Assembly (NCBI RefSeq): GCF_963576615.1
Contig: NC_088717.1
Span: 14,700,108-14,764,107, forward strand
DNA length: 64,000 nt
Origin: Watersipora subatra
Taxonomy: Eukaryota; Bryozoa; Gymnolaemata; Cheilostomatida; Watersiporidae
Reading direction: 5' to 3'
Shown: piece by piece, positions 1 through 10,990 of the stretch
Position numbering within the stretch: position 1 is the first letter of the stretch
Layout of the letters: every line of letters begins with the position of its first letter
The notes under the pieces: generated by a model
Database searches by the model: none
The model's input: only the letters and a program-made list of their open reading frames with translations
What the model was told of the DNA's origin: nothing
Translations under genes and position numbers: made by a program

Positions 1-154
1 TATGTCGGAGGTGTTTTTTTTATGAGAACAGCATCACTCTGTATTTTTCAACTGCTCAGGTTATACTTTTGTATCGTGTTTTTTCTGCGCGATTTTCAGT
101 GCAGAATTATGCGAATTGAAAGTACTGTGCGTAGACCGAAAGTTTGCCATTAAA

Positions 155-590
155 ATGAAAGATAATGCAAAGAAAAAGCGAATGATAACAATTGATATTA
201 AACGGAAAATTATTGAAAAATATGCGAAATGTGTATGCGGGATTGAGCTAGCTCAGCAATATGACAGAAATACATCCACAATTATCAAATAGAAGGATTA
301 TATTTAGGGCATTTAGTTTGCCAAATGACTAACCATAGTTTCTAAACGGCGCATCGATCTTCACGACCGCTGATGGAGGGACTGCTCAAGCATTGGATAA
401 AAGACAAAATATTGGCCAGTGACAGCGTAACTGAAACGATGCTATGTGAAAAGGCCGGTGCTATCTATCAAAACTATAAATATAGACATTCAGATAAGTT
501 GGCGAGTGGTCGTGTATTAACCCTCAGTGACGACACCTGTGTTCGTCCTAACCCAACATGTTGAAAGGGCGACAAAGGCAAATGTCCTTA
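155..590 (+). pseudogene. Tigger/pogo-like (CENP-B-type) transposase fragment, dead
   Basis: A reading frame from 155 to a stop at 290-292 encodes a lysine-rich start followed by a helix-turn-helix of the CENP-B N-terminal/psq type (IDIKRKIIEKYAK then ELAQQYDRNTSTI). After several stops the frame at 373-563 continues with a segment resembling the second CENP-B/Tc5 DNA-binding domain (LLKHWIKDK, then MLCEKAGAIYQNYK). Order and spacing match Tigger/pogo transposases. The DDE catalytic domain is absent and stops interrupt the frame, so this is an inactive relic, probably within a Kidins220 intron. The family call rests on remembered motif patterns, not a search. Confidence 0.6.
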
Positions 591-592
591 TA

Positions 593-1439
593 TAGGTTTC
601 TCCTAAAACGGCCGGCTAGTCGTGAAAGTGAAACAAAGGAAAAATTAGCTAATCGGCGAGAAACTTAAAACTATGAACGCCGACGACATTTTAATTACGT
701 TAAGTTAAAAATGAAAGTTTGCTTTTAGATTTGCTTCTAAGTTTGTCTTTTAAGACTTTGATAAAATCCAAATTTATCAAAGTCAACTGTTGTAATGAAG
801 GATAACTTATCTCTCCCTCTCTGGCAAATGCTAGCGTTAGCTGCTATTGTATGTATTTAATTGTACATTTTAATTAATCACATTTCCTAGAGTATGGAAA
901 CCATTCAATATATATTTGATTGTTCTATATATCAATAAATTGCACCAACATGAGAGTAAACTGACATACGAGCTCAGTCTCGGAACGCATTAAGCTCGTA
1001 AGTCGAAGTATGACTGTATAGACATAATACTCGTCACACTTTTGCTTGATCTGATCATTTTAACTGCCATCAAGTTTTGTCGATTTTAATCTTGAAACAT
1101 CCTGACAGTCAGATCACATCAAACATTAAAAACAATCGCAAATGATAGAAAAATAAAAATATTTTCTGATAGAATTTACTAACATTTTGTGCAAGTTCAT
1201 CTTTCTGCCTTTTCTAGAGTGGTGGGTTATTTCTGCAGAGGTTGACAACTCCAAATTGTTTAGCCAATGACTTCTTTAGTTGGTGAATGAATCTGCACCT
1301 TCCATGTACACAAGTTTGTTGGTCTATCTCGCAGCACTTTCTTATAATTTGTTGTAATATATTTGTTGTTCTTCAGTAGGTTTGTTGTTTCCTCTTTCAA
1401 CTTTACTACACGTAGGTATCTCTCTGCTTATTTTTTCAG
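593..1439 (+). other. Kidins220 intron, no recognisable exon
   Basis: No coding segment with usable splice sites was seen here. The preceding Kidins220 exon should encode the end of the KAP NTPase region and must lie left of the window. Positions 1030-1200 hold one arm of a dispersed repeat listed separately. The stretch ends in a pyrimidine-rich tract and CAG acceptor at 1437-1439. Confidence 0.6.
1025..1200 (+). repeat. Dispersed repeat, single-arm copy of a MITE-like element
   Basis: The segment around TTTTAATCTTGAAACATC and CAGTCAGATCAC recurs at about 35825-36010 in the same orientation, and at 19382-19790 as a facing inverted pair. This suggests a non-autonomous DNA transposon with arms of roughly 110 bp, here reduced to one arm. 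Confidence 0.65.
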
Positions 1440-1618
1440 TGTAAAAGAAAGGATTCCTTTGTTGCGGGAAGTGGAGCCATTGCTCGATATTGACAGAAAT
1501 GAAAGGAAGTTTACAACTTTCCTAAAGTCACATGTGCCAAGGCTGAGTGTCGATGATATTAAGAAGTTTATGCCTGCCACTATTAACCTTGACCCCTTCC
1601 TTAGGAAACTTATTAAAG
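1440..1618 (+). CDS. KIDINS220: Kidins220 exon: end of KAP/winged-helix region
   Basis: Acceptor TTTTTTCAG at 1431-1439; donor GTCAGT at 1619. The first base completes a codon and the exon ends in phase 1. It encodes VKERIPLLREVEPLLDID and then the pattern TINLDPFLRKLIK, matching the vertebrate Kidins220 segment that follows the KAP domain. Confidence 0.88.
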
Positions 1619-4600
1619 GTCAGTTTTGGCTCATCTCATCTTGTAGTGTTGATGTCTATGTTATCGTTCTATGACTCAAATTGTATGCATGCATATCTTG
1701 CATCGCACTGTCGATGTCAATGTTGCAGCACAATGACCTTTGTAATCTTATGCCGCATTTTGCATTGCGGGATCGCTGTCCGGGGTATCGCTATGATACG
1801 CCATTAGCATTCTTCATTACAGCATAAATGTTTATGAATTGCGTTGCACCAGTGTACATTCTTTTGTGTTGCAGAATCACTGCATATACAGCTATGCAGA
1901 AAAAGAAAACTAATTGATACCGATTGTGGGTTGCATTACTTTCCCTAGTTTCCTACATTTCAGAATATCACTTGTCATTGCGTGGTATTGCAGAAAATGA
2001 TCTCAAGAGAATGGTTGACGAGCTGGGTTATGCGAGTGATGTAGCATCACTTACCCAGCAGTTGTCGATATTAGGTGATACTCCTGTCGAGAATACGCGC
2101 TGTTTGGTTCCTGGAGTACCCAGTCATTTCCATTATTTATGCCTTCCTCATCCCGTTCCTCAGCTTGCGCTTCCTTCCAGGTGGTGGCTCAGCCCCAAGG
2201 TCATCATCACTTTGTCTGAAAAATATTTTTTGAGTCCTCGCGACTTGTATTATAATAGTCTAATTGGTTCATCCTATAATCCTTGTTAAGTTTGTGACAT
2301 CTCTGATCAACTCAGGAATTCTCTCTTTAGATAAATCGAGAGATGCGGAGTTACAGTTGCCTGAAAGCATGCGGCTGTCTGGAACTCCTGTTAACACTTA
2401 TCTTCAACCTAGGTAAGTTGTCTACTCTTTGCTGGAGCTCCTTTCGTCAGCGGCAGACAAAGCATATCTGTTTTGGGGCAATTTTTAGTATTTGTGGCCT
2501 GATAATTGCGCACATAGTCAAATGATTCGAAAAAAAAAACATTGTATGCTTAAGCAGGCCACTGTTTCCATTCCATAGCAGTAATAGAGTGATGACAGAG
2601 TAGTCTCAGTGCCCTCTGTGTTCGCTTCCAATGCCTAGTAAACAGGTTTTGGTTAATGGTAAACTGAGTTTCTTGGTGTGGTATTTTAATGATTATACCG
2701 CTGCATCTGTAAGCTTTGAGTTATCAGTATTTACCCGGCCTACACACAGACTAAAGGCACTGTTCTCACACAGCTCTTCATGGTGTCAGGAGGGACATCA
2801 GATCCTAAGGGTAGTTTGTCGTGTTACAGGCATGATAAGTTTAATCCTTTTGTTTATGGCTAGAGGTATCAAAACCGTGATAGAAAGAAAATTTCTGTGA
2901 TCATTGTACAGCTAGTGATATCTTCTTAGCCAGATGACGCAGTTACATAAACGTGTTATACATATTTTAGGATCGGTGTGCCTCCACAATCTCAACCAGT
3001 CGCGTACAACAATTTTTCACCTCATGTCCTTCCTCATCAGCCTGTTCTTGCTATCCAAGAGCGCAGGCAGAAGCTGCCCAAGGTATTGGATTTTATCATT
3101 ACTCTATCGCAGTCATGTTCTTTCAAAGTTAGCTTTTTTGGAGTTGTCACCTTTTGCTGTTTTTTTTGTAGTTGCTTGTTTTTATAGTTACCTTTCTTTG
3201 TACTTTGACTTGTCTGGTAGTTGTCTTCTTCAGTAGGTCCTTCCCTTGACAGTTGCATTCTTTTTTAGCAGTGCCCTTTGGGAGTCGTCCTTCTTTATCA
3301 TATTTAGTTTCTCTGTATTTCTAAAGTTAACATTGTCTAAATATGTTGAAAATGGTGTCATTTTATTATGAAGTGTAAGGTACTCGACTTGAATATTAGA
3401 AAGGGCATGAAATTCATTAGATTGTGATAAGCAATATGTATTAAATGATAGTATATTAATAATAATAATAATAAAGATTATAGTAATAAGTGATCATGTA
3501 CAAAGTCTAACATAATTGTATTTATATGAGAAGGGGTTGAATAAAAGATATTGTCTAGTGTGTAGAAGGCAGGCTAGGAAGGCTCTGTGGCTTTGATGTT
3601 GAAAAAGCATTTCATGGGATACTCTCGTTAGATGACTATTTACTCACTGAAGGCTGATACACATATATTACCTTTCCAGGATCTTAAACCGCTCTCAAAT
3701 TGCACGGTGGCAGATGTCTGCGATCTTCTGCACAAGATACCCTCTATGTCTACCCTCAATCTAGACAAATACAAAACTTCAATACTCCTGCACAACATCA
3801 ATGGAGTTGTCCTTTCCACATGTGACCTCGCTGACCTCAAGCCTGTGCTAGAAATGACGTTTGGTGACTGGCAGCTTTTTAAGTCTACTGTGCTAGGTGC
3901 GTAGCTGCTGTGACACTGTCAAGAGCCAATTTTGGAGCTTATTGTTCTCTGTGAAAGCGAGAATAACATGCACTATTAATTATATATTAGCATTATTGAT
4001 ATATGTTAATTATATATTATCAAGTAGGTACGTACGTTACTGCTTTATCATATAGGTTGGCCGTCAGTTCATATGAAGTTTGTTATTTGTAAAAATGTTC
4101 GTCTTTAATTATACTGTATTGTGGTCTGTTATGGGGTCATTTTTAGTTTATGCAAGTTTTAGGCTAGAACTACCATTTTAACATATACGCGTGAAGTTGT
4201 TTCATTGTGAGCTATTGGTGAAGTTGTTTGCTCGTTCTGGGTTTTACATTTTACTACCCAGTGTTTTTCATAAAAACTATCAACAGCATCATATCTATCG
4301 TTCTCTATTTCTTATTTCCCTCATTTATGTAAATCTGACAAATATGCTTGATTACCTTGTTAAAGTGGGCATCAAGAACTCAAGTAAAATATGAACTGTA
4401 TTTAGTGTTTTTCTATGGAATGTTAATTTTTGTCCCAATAATTAAATATGGTAAACTAGTTGACCACAAGCATTATGGATCCTGTTTATACGATGCGTCC
4501 TGATTAGCGGTTAATCACCCTGATTAGCGGGTTAATCACCCTGACTAACTTATTTATAGCAATGCGAGATGCAGATGTAGGAGTTCCAGACAGCAGGCAA

Positions 4601-7600
4601 ACACCAAGCCCAGATCTTAGGTCTGAACCATTGCTCCAAGCAGCACCTACAAAACCAGAGACTATGGGTAGTAATATTTCAGGAAATGCTTCCATCCCCC
4701 ATCCTAGCTCTCCGATGATTAACCGTCCCATCCCTCCAATCAACGGTTAGTCAAATACCTTTTCATTATTTACTAGTACACTGGTAGTCACGCTCGTCAT
4801 GAGAGATTCTCATGAGTTCATTAGTATATGCATAATTATATCGTGGAGCAGCGAGGGGATGAAGTAGTGGAGTGGTTGTGCGCTTGCCTTAGAACCTGAA
4901 GCTTTGTGTTTGATTCCCATGCTTTTTTTCCTAACACTCTCAGCGTGACTTTGGACAGACGGACAGACACGGCTATTATTATAGTAAAGATTTAGTTGTT
5001 ATCAAATAGGATTAGTGAAATAGAATAGGAAATTGTGGTACTGGCTGTTTAATAAAAATTCATCAAGGAATTGTCGTTCCCTTTTCTTGCTCGATTGTTT
5101 CGCTTCAAAAACCTCTGTGTTTCTTCAAGAGGTATGAGTCATGTCTTGTATATCTTTGCGCTGGCCTCATGAAACTTCAAACTCTTTTGAAACGTTTATT
5201 AGCAGGTTATATTAGCAGTTTAACAACTTCAAGCCCTAAAAAAGGAATGTTACTTAGGAATATTTTAATTTGAACTAATAAATGCTCGAAGTAGAGACTT
5301 GATTGCTTGTCATAGAAGTACTATTTTCTCGAAGAACAAGTTTGGTGGCGGGTCTGCGCTGTGAATTCTAAATTTTACGTGGTAAGATAACTTTATGCAT
5401 GCCACATATGACAGTCATAGAGCTATTTACTGGCCATTTGCTGTCATCACAGATGTAATTTAGTAGAGAAGTCTGCAATATGACTAGGGGAAACTTGTTC
5501 TAGTTGAACTAAAAGAGCTGTGAAATTAAAACCAAGTAATTGATGGTTAAGCAGTTATTTTTGTGGTTTTATTCATTTTATATGGTTTGTTAAATTGTGA
5601 GATTGCTGACAGGCAGTCTACGTCATAAATGAACATGAAAATATCTAAGTATAGGGGCTGATGGGTGGTTCCTTTAATCACTCAGTCGTGTGACATTATC
5701 ATCTGATGCTCAGGCACTAAATAACTAGGATTATATATTGTATACTATAAAATTTATCTCATTTTCAACCGATTCTGTTACGGGTTTTTGTCACAAAAAG
5801 ACAAAAATCAAAGAAAAGGTTTAACAGTGAAAACCGGTTGGCCAAATAGTCGAATAACAGAAATTTATTCCCATTCAAGGCACAACTGTCACAGCTAACG
5901 ATGACATGGCATGACATGCGCGCAACCTACCATCTCCTCACAGCATGAAGAGAAAACCTCATAGCTTTCAAAAAGATATATAGATGTGATTAGTTGTAGT
6001 TTGAAGTGTCAACTGTCGCTTTCTAAAAGTTATCTAGGTTAATTATAATGCAAGCACTGGCCACTCATTGTCAAGCGCTAGGCAGTTATTGTCACGTGAC
6101 AATTAGTACACGCTCTCAGGTATGCTTTACATTCAGCTCATGTTGTTTGGTTTGCGCATAATCTCCATCTCGTGGGACTGAGTTCAAAGAGACACTGAGA
6201 AAATCTACAAGGAATGTATTAGTTCTTTTCAAAAGCTAGACGTCTTTAATCAATGCTTTGACGCTCTTTCATTCAGCTAAAAGAGAAATCTAGGGGTCAT
6301 TTTCCTGGAGCACATGAGCTGCGTAGCAGCAGCAACCTTCGTGCTAAATTACTTCCATAGCTTTTTTTAGTTTGTTGGGTTTCTTGTGGTCATATGTTAT
6401 TTTCACATCTTTCCATTCTTTGAATTCTTCGGTTAAGTTTTGAGTTGTCATTTGATCATATTCTTTTCCCTGTTTGACCATTTTCTTGTCCCTGTTCTTG
6501 TCTCTGCATATGACCAAATTTGCACAGGTTTCGCCTATCGTTTTTGTTTAACCTGGCATTCTAGGGTTATAGTCATTTAGGAATGAAAGGGCTGAAGTTA
6601 TGCTGACATACTGAGAATAGAAAAGGGTGTGATAGATCACCTTTAGAATGTTTTATCAACAGGTGATGCCGAGTTGACTAGGAGGGTTAGAGCGGATGTC
6701 TCTGTTGACACCGTGTTGCTAGAGAATCAAATGATCATGGCTGCTGTCCATGACCAGGTGGCATCCTCCGACGAAGAAGACTCCAATGAACAGGACGACA
6801 CGGTGAAAGACATGAGTCAGCTTAGCGCTGAGCTGAGCAAAATGCAGCATCGTCGAAGTGAGTTTCCCGTGATCTTGTCTCTTTAAGCTATTGCACCTAG
6901 TATAAAGAGGTCTTCTGGTCAGACCTTATTATCTCATTTATAAGCTCCTTGGCAAGGATTAATTTTTAGTCAAATTATTTTATGCCGTTTTATGAAGACA
7001 TCATAACGGAAAACTATTGTATCTTAGCAATATTTAGATGAAGTTTTTTAAACATTTTGCGAAGAGTATGCTAAAAATTTTATGCAAAATAAGAATATTA
7101 CAAATTATGAATGAAAGTTTATATATTGCATCAGCATTTGTGTTACTTGCTTAGGTAAACCAAAATTATTTTTTTACAATCCAAGGTTGTCTTGTGATAC
7201 ATCACTTTCAGTATACTAAAGCCTTAGGTTCAAGCAGCAACCGGTTTGGAAGACAAGCCTGGGCAAAGGCATCGCTGTAAAGAGTTTGTTCGTATCAAAG
7301 TAATTGACATTCGTGTCAATATCAAGTCATATTCTATCAATTGACATTATACAGTGGGTACATTCTATCAAGCTTATCTGATTATATCTTGCCTTACACT
7401 AGTAGCTATAATAGACAAGCACAATATAGGCCTAAATTGTTCTTCACAGTTTGTATGTGAATTATTTATGTTATGTTCACTGGTTACTGCCTCGGCCTTA
7501 GGCCCTTCTCAGGCTCAATGGGCGGCCAGTGCAGTCTTCAATGTTTATCTATTTTCACACGTTTTTATATCGTGTTATTAGACCCTTTATCAGCGTGTCT

Positions 7601-10600
7601 TGAACATATAATGTTTATTACACCCATTCTATTTTCAAAGCATTTATCAGCCATTACCTTGAAAAAGTTAGTATTTTTAAAAAGCTTCTAAACATTATGC
7701 ATTTTTGAAGTTTTTATTTATTATATATTATATATTCAGGCGGTTGGAACTTGCTACACGCACTCGATAAAACCTCTAATAGCAGCCACCGTGGTTCGTG
7801 GGAGTCTGAATTTTTGTAGCAGTTTTTGTTTCAAAAACTGTTACCCTCTAAGGACTAATTTACCTAGACGTGTTCACGTTTTTTCAGACCTGAGAAAATT
7901 TTCAACACACAGTATATGCCTTCATCTTAACACAAAGAATTTGTGCACCAGTCTCCCGGCAGCGGTCTCACGGCAGCAGTGTAATTGAGTGTAGGCGGCT
8001 GTCTCCAAGGATTAGTATCTGGCGTAACAGCTTCAACCATTTCTCTTCATCCGTCAGATAAAGTGGTTATAAAAAGCGCATGTAATATTTGCGAGGACAT
8101 GAAATATTCATGCGGATAGCTAAGAGGATTGTTATTACATAGGGTTCTTCTGATGACTGGTTAACAAATATATGCACTCATTTTTGACCAGGGTTTTGAC
8201 TGTACTTGCAGGAGTGCTGACTATAATTAGAAAACACAGCAATATGCGCTCTGCAGAGCACATGTATGCGCTCTGCATACGCATATTGCTGTGTTTTTAT
8301 TACTAACCAGCTAATCACTAGGATTAGTTTCCTCGACTTTCTCTTCATTGTTGTTTGCTGAGCGGTCATGCACTTTTTATTATATAATGTAGTTTCCTGT
8401 TGCTTTTGCAGGTGCTGAAGGTCTGACTGGAGCTCGAAGCGTTAAGTTTGATGTAGAATGTGAGACGCATGGGCTAGCAGCTCATGAGCTCAATGGGCTT
8501 AGCACTGATTCTTCTCTTGAGCTGTTGTTCGGGGCTAATGGTACTCCTCAACCTACTAGTGAGGCTTTGGAACTCAGGTAAGTTTTGCGCATAACTTAGT
8601 TAAGTTTTCTGATGTCCTTAGTTCATGTCTCCCAGTCAGTTTTTGGAGAGCTATATGAAAAATCCTCCAGTTTACCCAAAGCTTCTCGCGACTACATAAA
8701 AGTTCTTGAACTTAGCATTTGCCAGTTCTTATGTAACCGTAGGAACCAGCTTGCGATTTCTGCAATAACTGCATGAGTCTAAGATGTCTGGTTACAGCTG
8801 GCTGGAACTTATCAGTTATAATGCTGGCTGCTGATTGGCTGCTGATACGCCTATTCAAATGAAAGTTGATGGTTTGTCTCAAAATCTGGTTAATGTGGCT
8901 TAAATATACAATGATATGTTATATTCTCTAAAAACTTTTAACATGGATTCTATTAATAAGGCATGTTACATCTTCAATGGTTTTTGTCCTTTAACAGCTG
9001 TAACATAGCTGAAAACATACCAAATTTAAAACTCATTGATATTTTTATTACGTATTAATTTTAGTCCATGCATATCCTCTCTCGTTATCTAGCCTTTGTG
9101 AACTATGAATATGAACTATTGAAAGGATAGCCTTAGTGAACTATCAATATGAACTGTTGAAAGGATAGCCTTAGTAAACTACCAATATGAACTATTGAAA
9201 GGATAGCCTTAGTGAACTATAAATAGGAACTATTGAAAGAATAGCCTTTGTGAACTATGAATATGAGCTGTTGAAAGGATAGCCTTAGTGAACTACCAAT
9301 ACGAACTATTGAAAGGATAGCCTTAGTGAACTATAAATATGAACTATTGAAAGGATAGCCCTAGTGAACTATGAATATGAACTATTGAAAGGCTAGCCTT
9401 AGTGAACTATGAATATGAACTATTGAAAAGATAGCCTTAGTGAACTATAAATATGAACTGTTGAAAGGATAGCCTTAGTAAACTATAAATATGAGCTATT
9501 TACAAGTACTCTGACCTAGTATTTAAGCAAGCACCAACAATAGCATGTTTGTCGTCGTATCAGCTTTGCTTTGCCTTCAAATGAATGTTTGCGGGGATTT
9601 GTACTGTACAAGAGATGGAATATTTTATCGATGCTTTTGTTAAAAGAAGACGTCGGATATTTTGGTATATGAAGGTCTCCCTTCAATTTATTTCCTTTCA
9701 TGAACAACTTTTTCATAAATCAGTAGGTGTTCGGAAAAGTGGTTTTGAAAAGTGGAGACTGAAAATTGAATTAGTAAATTAATGTAGCGGATGGGTACAG
9801 GTTGGAGTTGTCCATCATGCATAACACGTTGTCTTGATGTTTGCGTAACCTTCCCTCCGCTGGTCAATGTACTTATTAACTTGTTCAATCTGTATTCAGG
9901 ATCATGAAAAAGGTAAGTAGGTATTGGGCTACTCACATGATACTTGGTCTTACTGTCACCTGCTGAACAACTCCTCATGGCTGCTCCTAATCAACTGTTT
10001 CGTCTACAAATTCTCCTTGGCAAACTTATTATAGTCGTAGACATTCGGAAAGTTGTGCCGGGTTTGGAAATTTAGTATTTCCCTACTGTAGAGCTGCTTT
10101 CTGGAAATAACTTGATTTCCTAGCAGTATGCTGTCTGTCCGCTTTTGCATCAGTCAGCAATCGTTGTAGGATTTGTCTTCTTTTCTGCTAGTTATATTTA
10201 AATCTTATATATTAAAATAAATTATATTAGAAAAATTTATATTTAAATCCTGGCTTCTACCGAATTCTGGTCAGTTTGTCACATATTACATTGAGCATTA
10301 AATAGTTTATTCTTTGGTTTAGGCAAAATATTTGCAATCTCTAAATTTACATGCGTGGAATTGCATGAGCGTTATACAGTAGAATGAATATGCAGGTTCT
10401 GACAACTCTACGTCATCATAAGTTGAAAAAAATACAAACATGTTTTTCGTGTTCACTTAGTCAGAGACTTTTGAGTAGAACATCTTCCCTAAGTTTCATA
10501 TAGCGAAGATTCGGTAATGGTGATAGATAATCTCTCTCCTAACCAACTCTGCTTTTTTCTCTCACATCTCTTTTGCCAGATACTGGACGGTTTAGTGGGC

Positions 10601-10826
10601 TGCAGCAAGCATTCTTGTTTACTTTTGTACTCGTGACCCTCAGTTTCTGTCATCAAGTATTTCATTGATTGATTTTATACAAACCACGGTTGTTTCTTAC
10701 ACGGAGTGTCTTTGGATATTGTAGAAGCTATCAGAATCAAATCCTCTGATGTCATGCCCAATTATGGAGAAAGACGAAGAGGAAGGTGTGGACAATAAAG
10801 CTTTTGACCCTACTGAATACCCTTAA
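1440..10826 (+). CDS. KIDINS220: KIDINS220/ARMS-like scaffold protein, C-terminal part (gene span)
   Basis: Spliced coding region, 5' part outside the window. Exons: 1440-1618, 1964-2074, 2331-2412, 2971-3082, 3680-3896, 4560-4745, 6663-6857 and 8412-8577 (confident), then 9901-9913 and 10725-10826 (proposed). All junctions are GT-AG and phases are continuous, giving about 453 residues. Family knowledge: Kidins220 is a membrane scaffold with ankyrin repeats, a KAP P-loop NTPase, four membrane segments, a SAM-like domain and a cytoplasmic tail, coupling neurotrophin and Eph receptors to MAPK and Rho-GEF signalling. Visible here are the post-KAP segment (EVEPLLDIDRNERKF, ATINLDPFLR), a proline-rich linker, the SAM-like domain ending FGDWQLFKSTVL, and a tail with an acidic serine stretch (ASSDEEDSNEQDD). 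The ankyrin and membrane parts are not in the window. Convergent with the P2X gene. Confidence 0.88.
1964..2074 (+). CDS. KIDINS220: Kidins220 exon
   Basis: Acceptor CATTTCAG ends at 1963; donor GTGATA at 2075 (weak +4 to +6). It starts with two bases completing a Glu codon and ends in phase 1, consistent with both neighbours. Encodes a helical stretch beginning YHLSLRGIAENDLKRM. The frame stays open past the donor to 2289, but the downstream part loses coding character. Confidence 0.8.
2331..2412 (+). CDS. KIDINS220: Kidins220 exon, linker
   Basis: Acceptor CTCTTTAG ends at 2330; donor GTAAGT at 2413. Phase 1 in, phase 2 out. Encodes DKSRDAELQLPESMRL and a Thr/Pro stretch; no domain recognised. 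Confidence 0.8.
2971..3082 (+). CDS. KIDINS220: Kidins220 exon, proline/glutamine-rich linker
   Basis: Acceptor ATATTTTAG ends at 2970; donor GTATTG at 3083. Phase 2 in, phase 0 out. Encodes a Pro/Gln-rich linker (VPPQSQPVAYNNFSPHV) comparable to the disordered linker between KAP and SAM-like regions in vertebrate Kidins220. Confidence 0.82.
3680..3896 (+). CDS. KIDINS220: Kidins220 exon: SAM-like domain
   Basis: Acceptor CCTTTCCAG; donor GTGCGT at 3897. Encodes a 72-residue SAM-like domain: a VADVCDLLHKI helix, LDKYKTSILLHNINGVVLSTC, and the diagnostic end FGDWQLFKSTVL, equivalent to vertebrate FGDWHLFRSTVL. This is the strongest evidence for the gene's identity. Confidence 0.92.
4560..4745 (+). 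CDS. KIDINS220: Kidins220 exon, cytoplasmic tail
   Basis: Acceptor TATTTATAG ends at 4559; donor GTTAGT at 4746. Phase 1 in and out. Low-complexity Ser/Pro-rich tail (RQTPSPDLRSEPLL, then SSPMINRPIPPIN). Directly upstream, 4503-4550 carries a short tandem repeat of TGATTAGCGG. Confidence 0.8.
4746..6662 (+). other. Kidins220 intron
   Basis: About 1.9 kb between exons. A SINE-like repeat occupies 4795-4990. The rest shows no recognisable coding sequence and ends with acceptor TTATCAACAG. Confidence 0.7.
4795..4990 (+). repeat. tRNA-derived SINE-like element, family A
   Basis: Box A-like GTGGTTGTGCGCTTGCC and box B-like TGTTTGATTCCCA lie at tRNA-like spacing, followed by a body ending near ATTATTATAGTAAAGATTT. 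Related copies in reverse orientation are at about 12000-12240, 39905-40150 and 41110-41340. Confidence 0.6.
6663..6857 (+). CDS. KIDINS220: Kidins220 exon, acidic tail
   Basis: Acceptor ATCAACAG ends at 6662; donor GTGAGT at 6858. Phase 1 in and out. Encodes a tail with VSVDTVLLENQMIM and the acidic patch ASSDEEDSNEQDD, plausible casein kinase 2 sites by sequence only. Confidence 0.8.
6858..8411 (+). other. Kidins220 intron with hairpin
   Basis: About 1.55 kb without recognisable exons. It contains an 18-bp perfect inverted repeat at 8231-8297 and ends with acceptor TTGCTTTTGCAG. Confidence 0.7.
8231..8297. repeat. Inverted repeat (hairpin), 18-bp perfect arms
   Basis: AAAACACAGCAATATGCG at 8231-8248 is matched by its reverse complement at 8280-8297. 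The loop carries CTCTGCAGAG and ATGTATGCGCTCTGCATA, so secondary palindromes are nested inside. Confidence 0.85.
8412..8577 (+). CDS. KIDINS220: Kidins220 exon, tail
   Basis: Acceptor GCTTTTGCAG; donor GTAAGT at 8578. Phase 1 in, phase 2 out. Encodes GAEGLTGARSVKFDVECE and a Leu/Ser-rich stretch with LSTDSSLELLFG. The next exon must contribute one base to the split Arg codon. Confidence 0.82.
8578..9900 (+). other. Kidins220 intron with 38-bp minisatellite
   Basis: Intron between the last confident exon and the proposed microexon. It holds the tandem array at 9090-9500; elsewhere nothing recognised. Confidence 0.5.
9090..9500 (+). repeat. 38-bp minisatellite, about 11 copies
   Basis: Tandem copies of a 38-bp unit containing TATGAACTATTGAAAGGATA and GCCTTAGTGAACTA, with scattered substitutions (TATGAA, TATCAA, TATAAA variants). 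Confidence 0.9.
9901..9913 (+). CDS. KIDINS220: Proposed 13-nt Kidins220 microexon
   Basis: GATCATGAAAAAG sits between a good acceptor (TTCAATCTGTATTCAG) and a perfect donor GTAAGT at 9914. One base completes the Arg codon left by the 8577 exon and twelve encode IMKK, ending in phase 0 as required by the 10725 exon. Splice sites and phase agreement support it; there is no expression evidence. Confidence 0.5.
10725..10826 (+). CDS. KIDINS220: Proposed terminal Kidins220 exon
   Basis: Acceptor GGATATTGTAG ends at 10724. The phase 0 frame gives 33 codons and TAA at 10824-10826: KLSESNPLMSCPIMEKDEEE followed by an acidic end closing in DPTEYP. It lacks the ESIL-type PDZ ligand of the vertebrate protein. 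An alternative acceptor at 10579 (TCTTTTGCCAG) would end the protein after five residues (RYWTV). Confidence 0.5.
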   Translation, partial: KLSESNPLMSCPIMEKDEEEGVDNKAFDPTEYP

Positions 10827-10990
10827 TATAACGTACTCTGTGATAGCCTTGCTTCTCTTAAAATGTATTGATTCATGGTTGATACCGGTAACTGTAGCAT
10901 CCTCTATTATTATTGACCAACAATAGCTTTCGGATGCGCGACTATATCCATTTTATTTGAACTAATGAAATGCAATCAAGTGTCATTAAT
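10825..10990 (+). repeat. 3'-flank segment duplicated at 14943-15107
   Basis: Shares TATTGATTCATGGTTGATAC, a CCTCTATTAT block, a CTATATCCATTTT block and AAATGCAATCAAGTGTC with 14943-15107, same orientation. The similarity begins just at the proposed Kidins220 stop codon. Confidence 0.75.

Noticed and set aside
2075-2289. Extension of the second Kidins220 exon through the open frame
   Set aside because: Stopping at 2074 preserves phase into the 2331 exon, and the downstream part looks non-coding.
9090-9500. CRISPR-like direct repeats
   Set aside because: Contiguous 38-bp units without spacers in a eukaryotic intron: a minisatellite.
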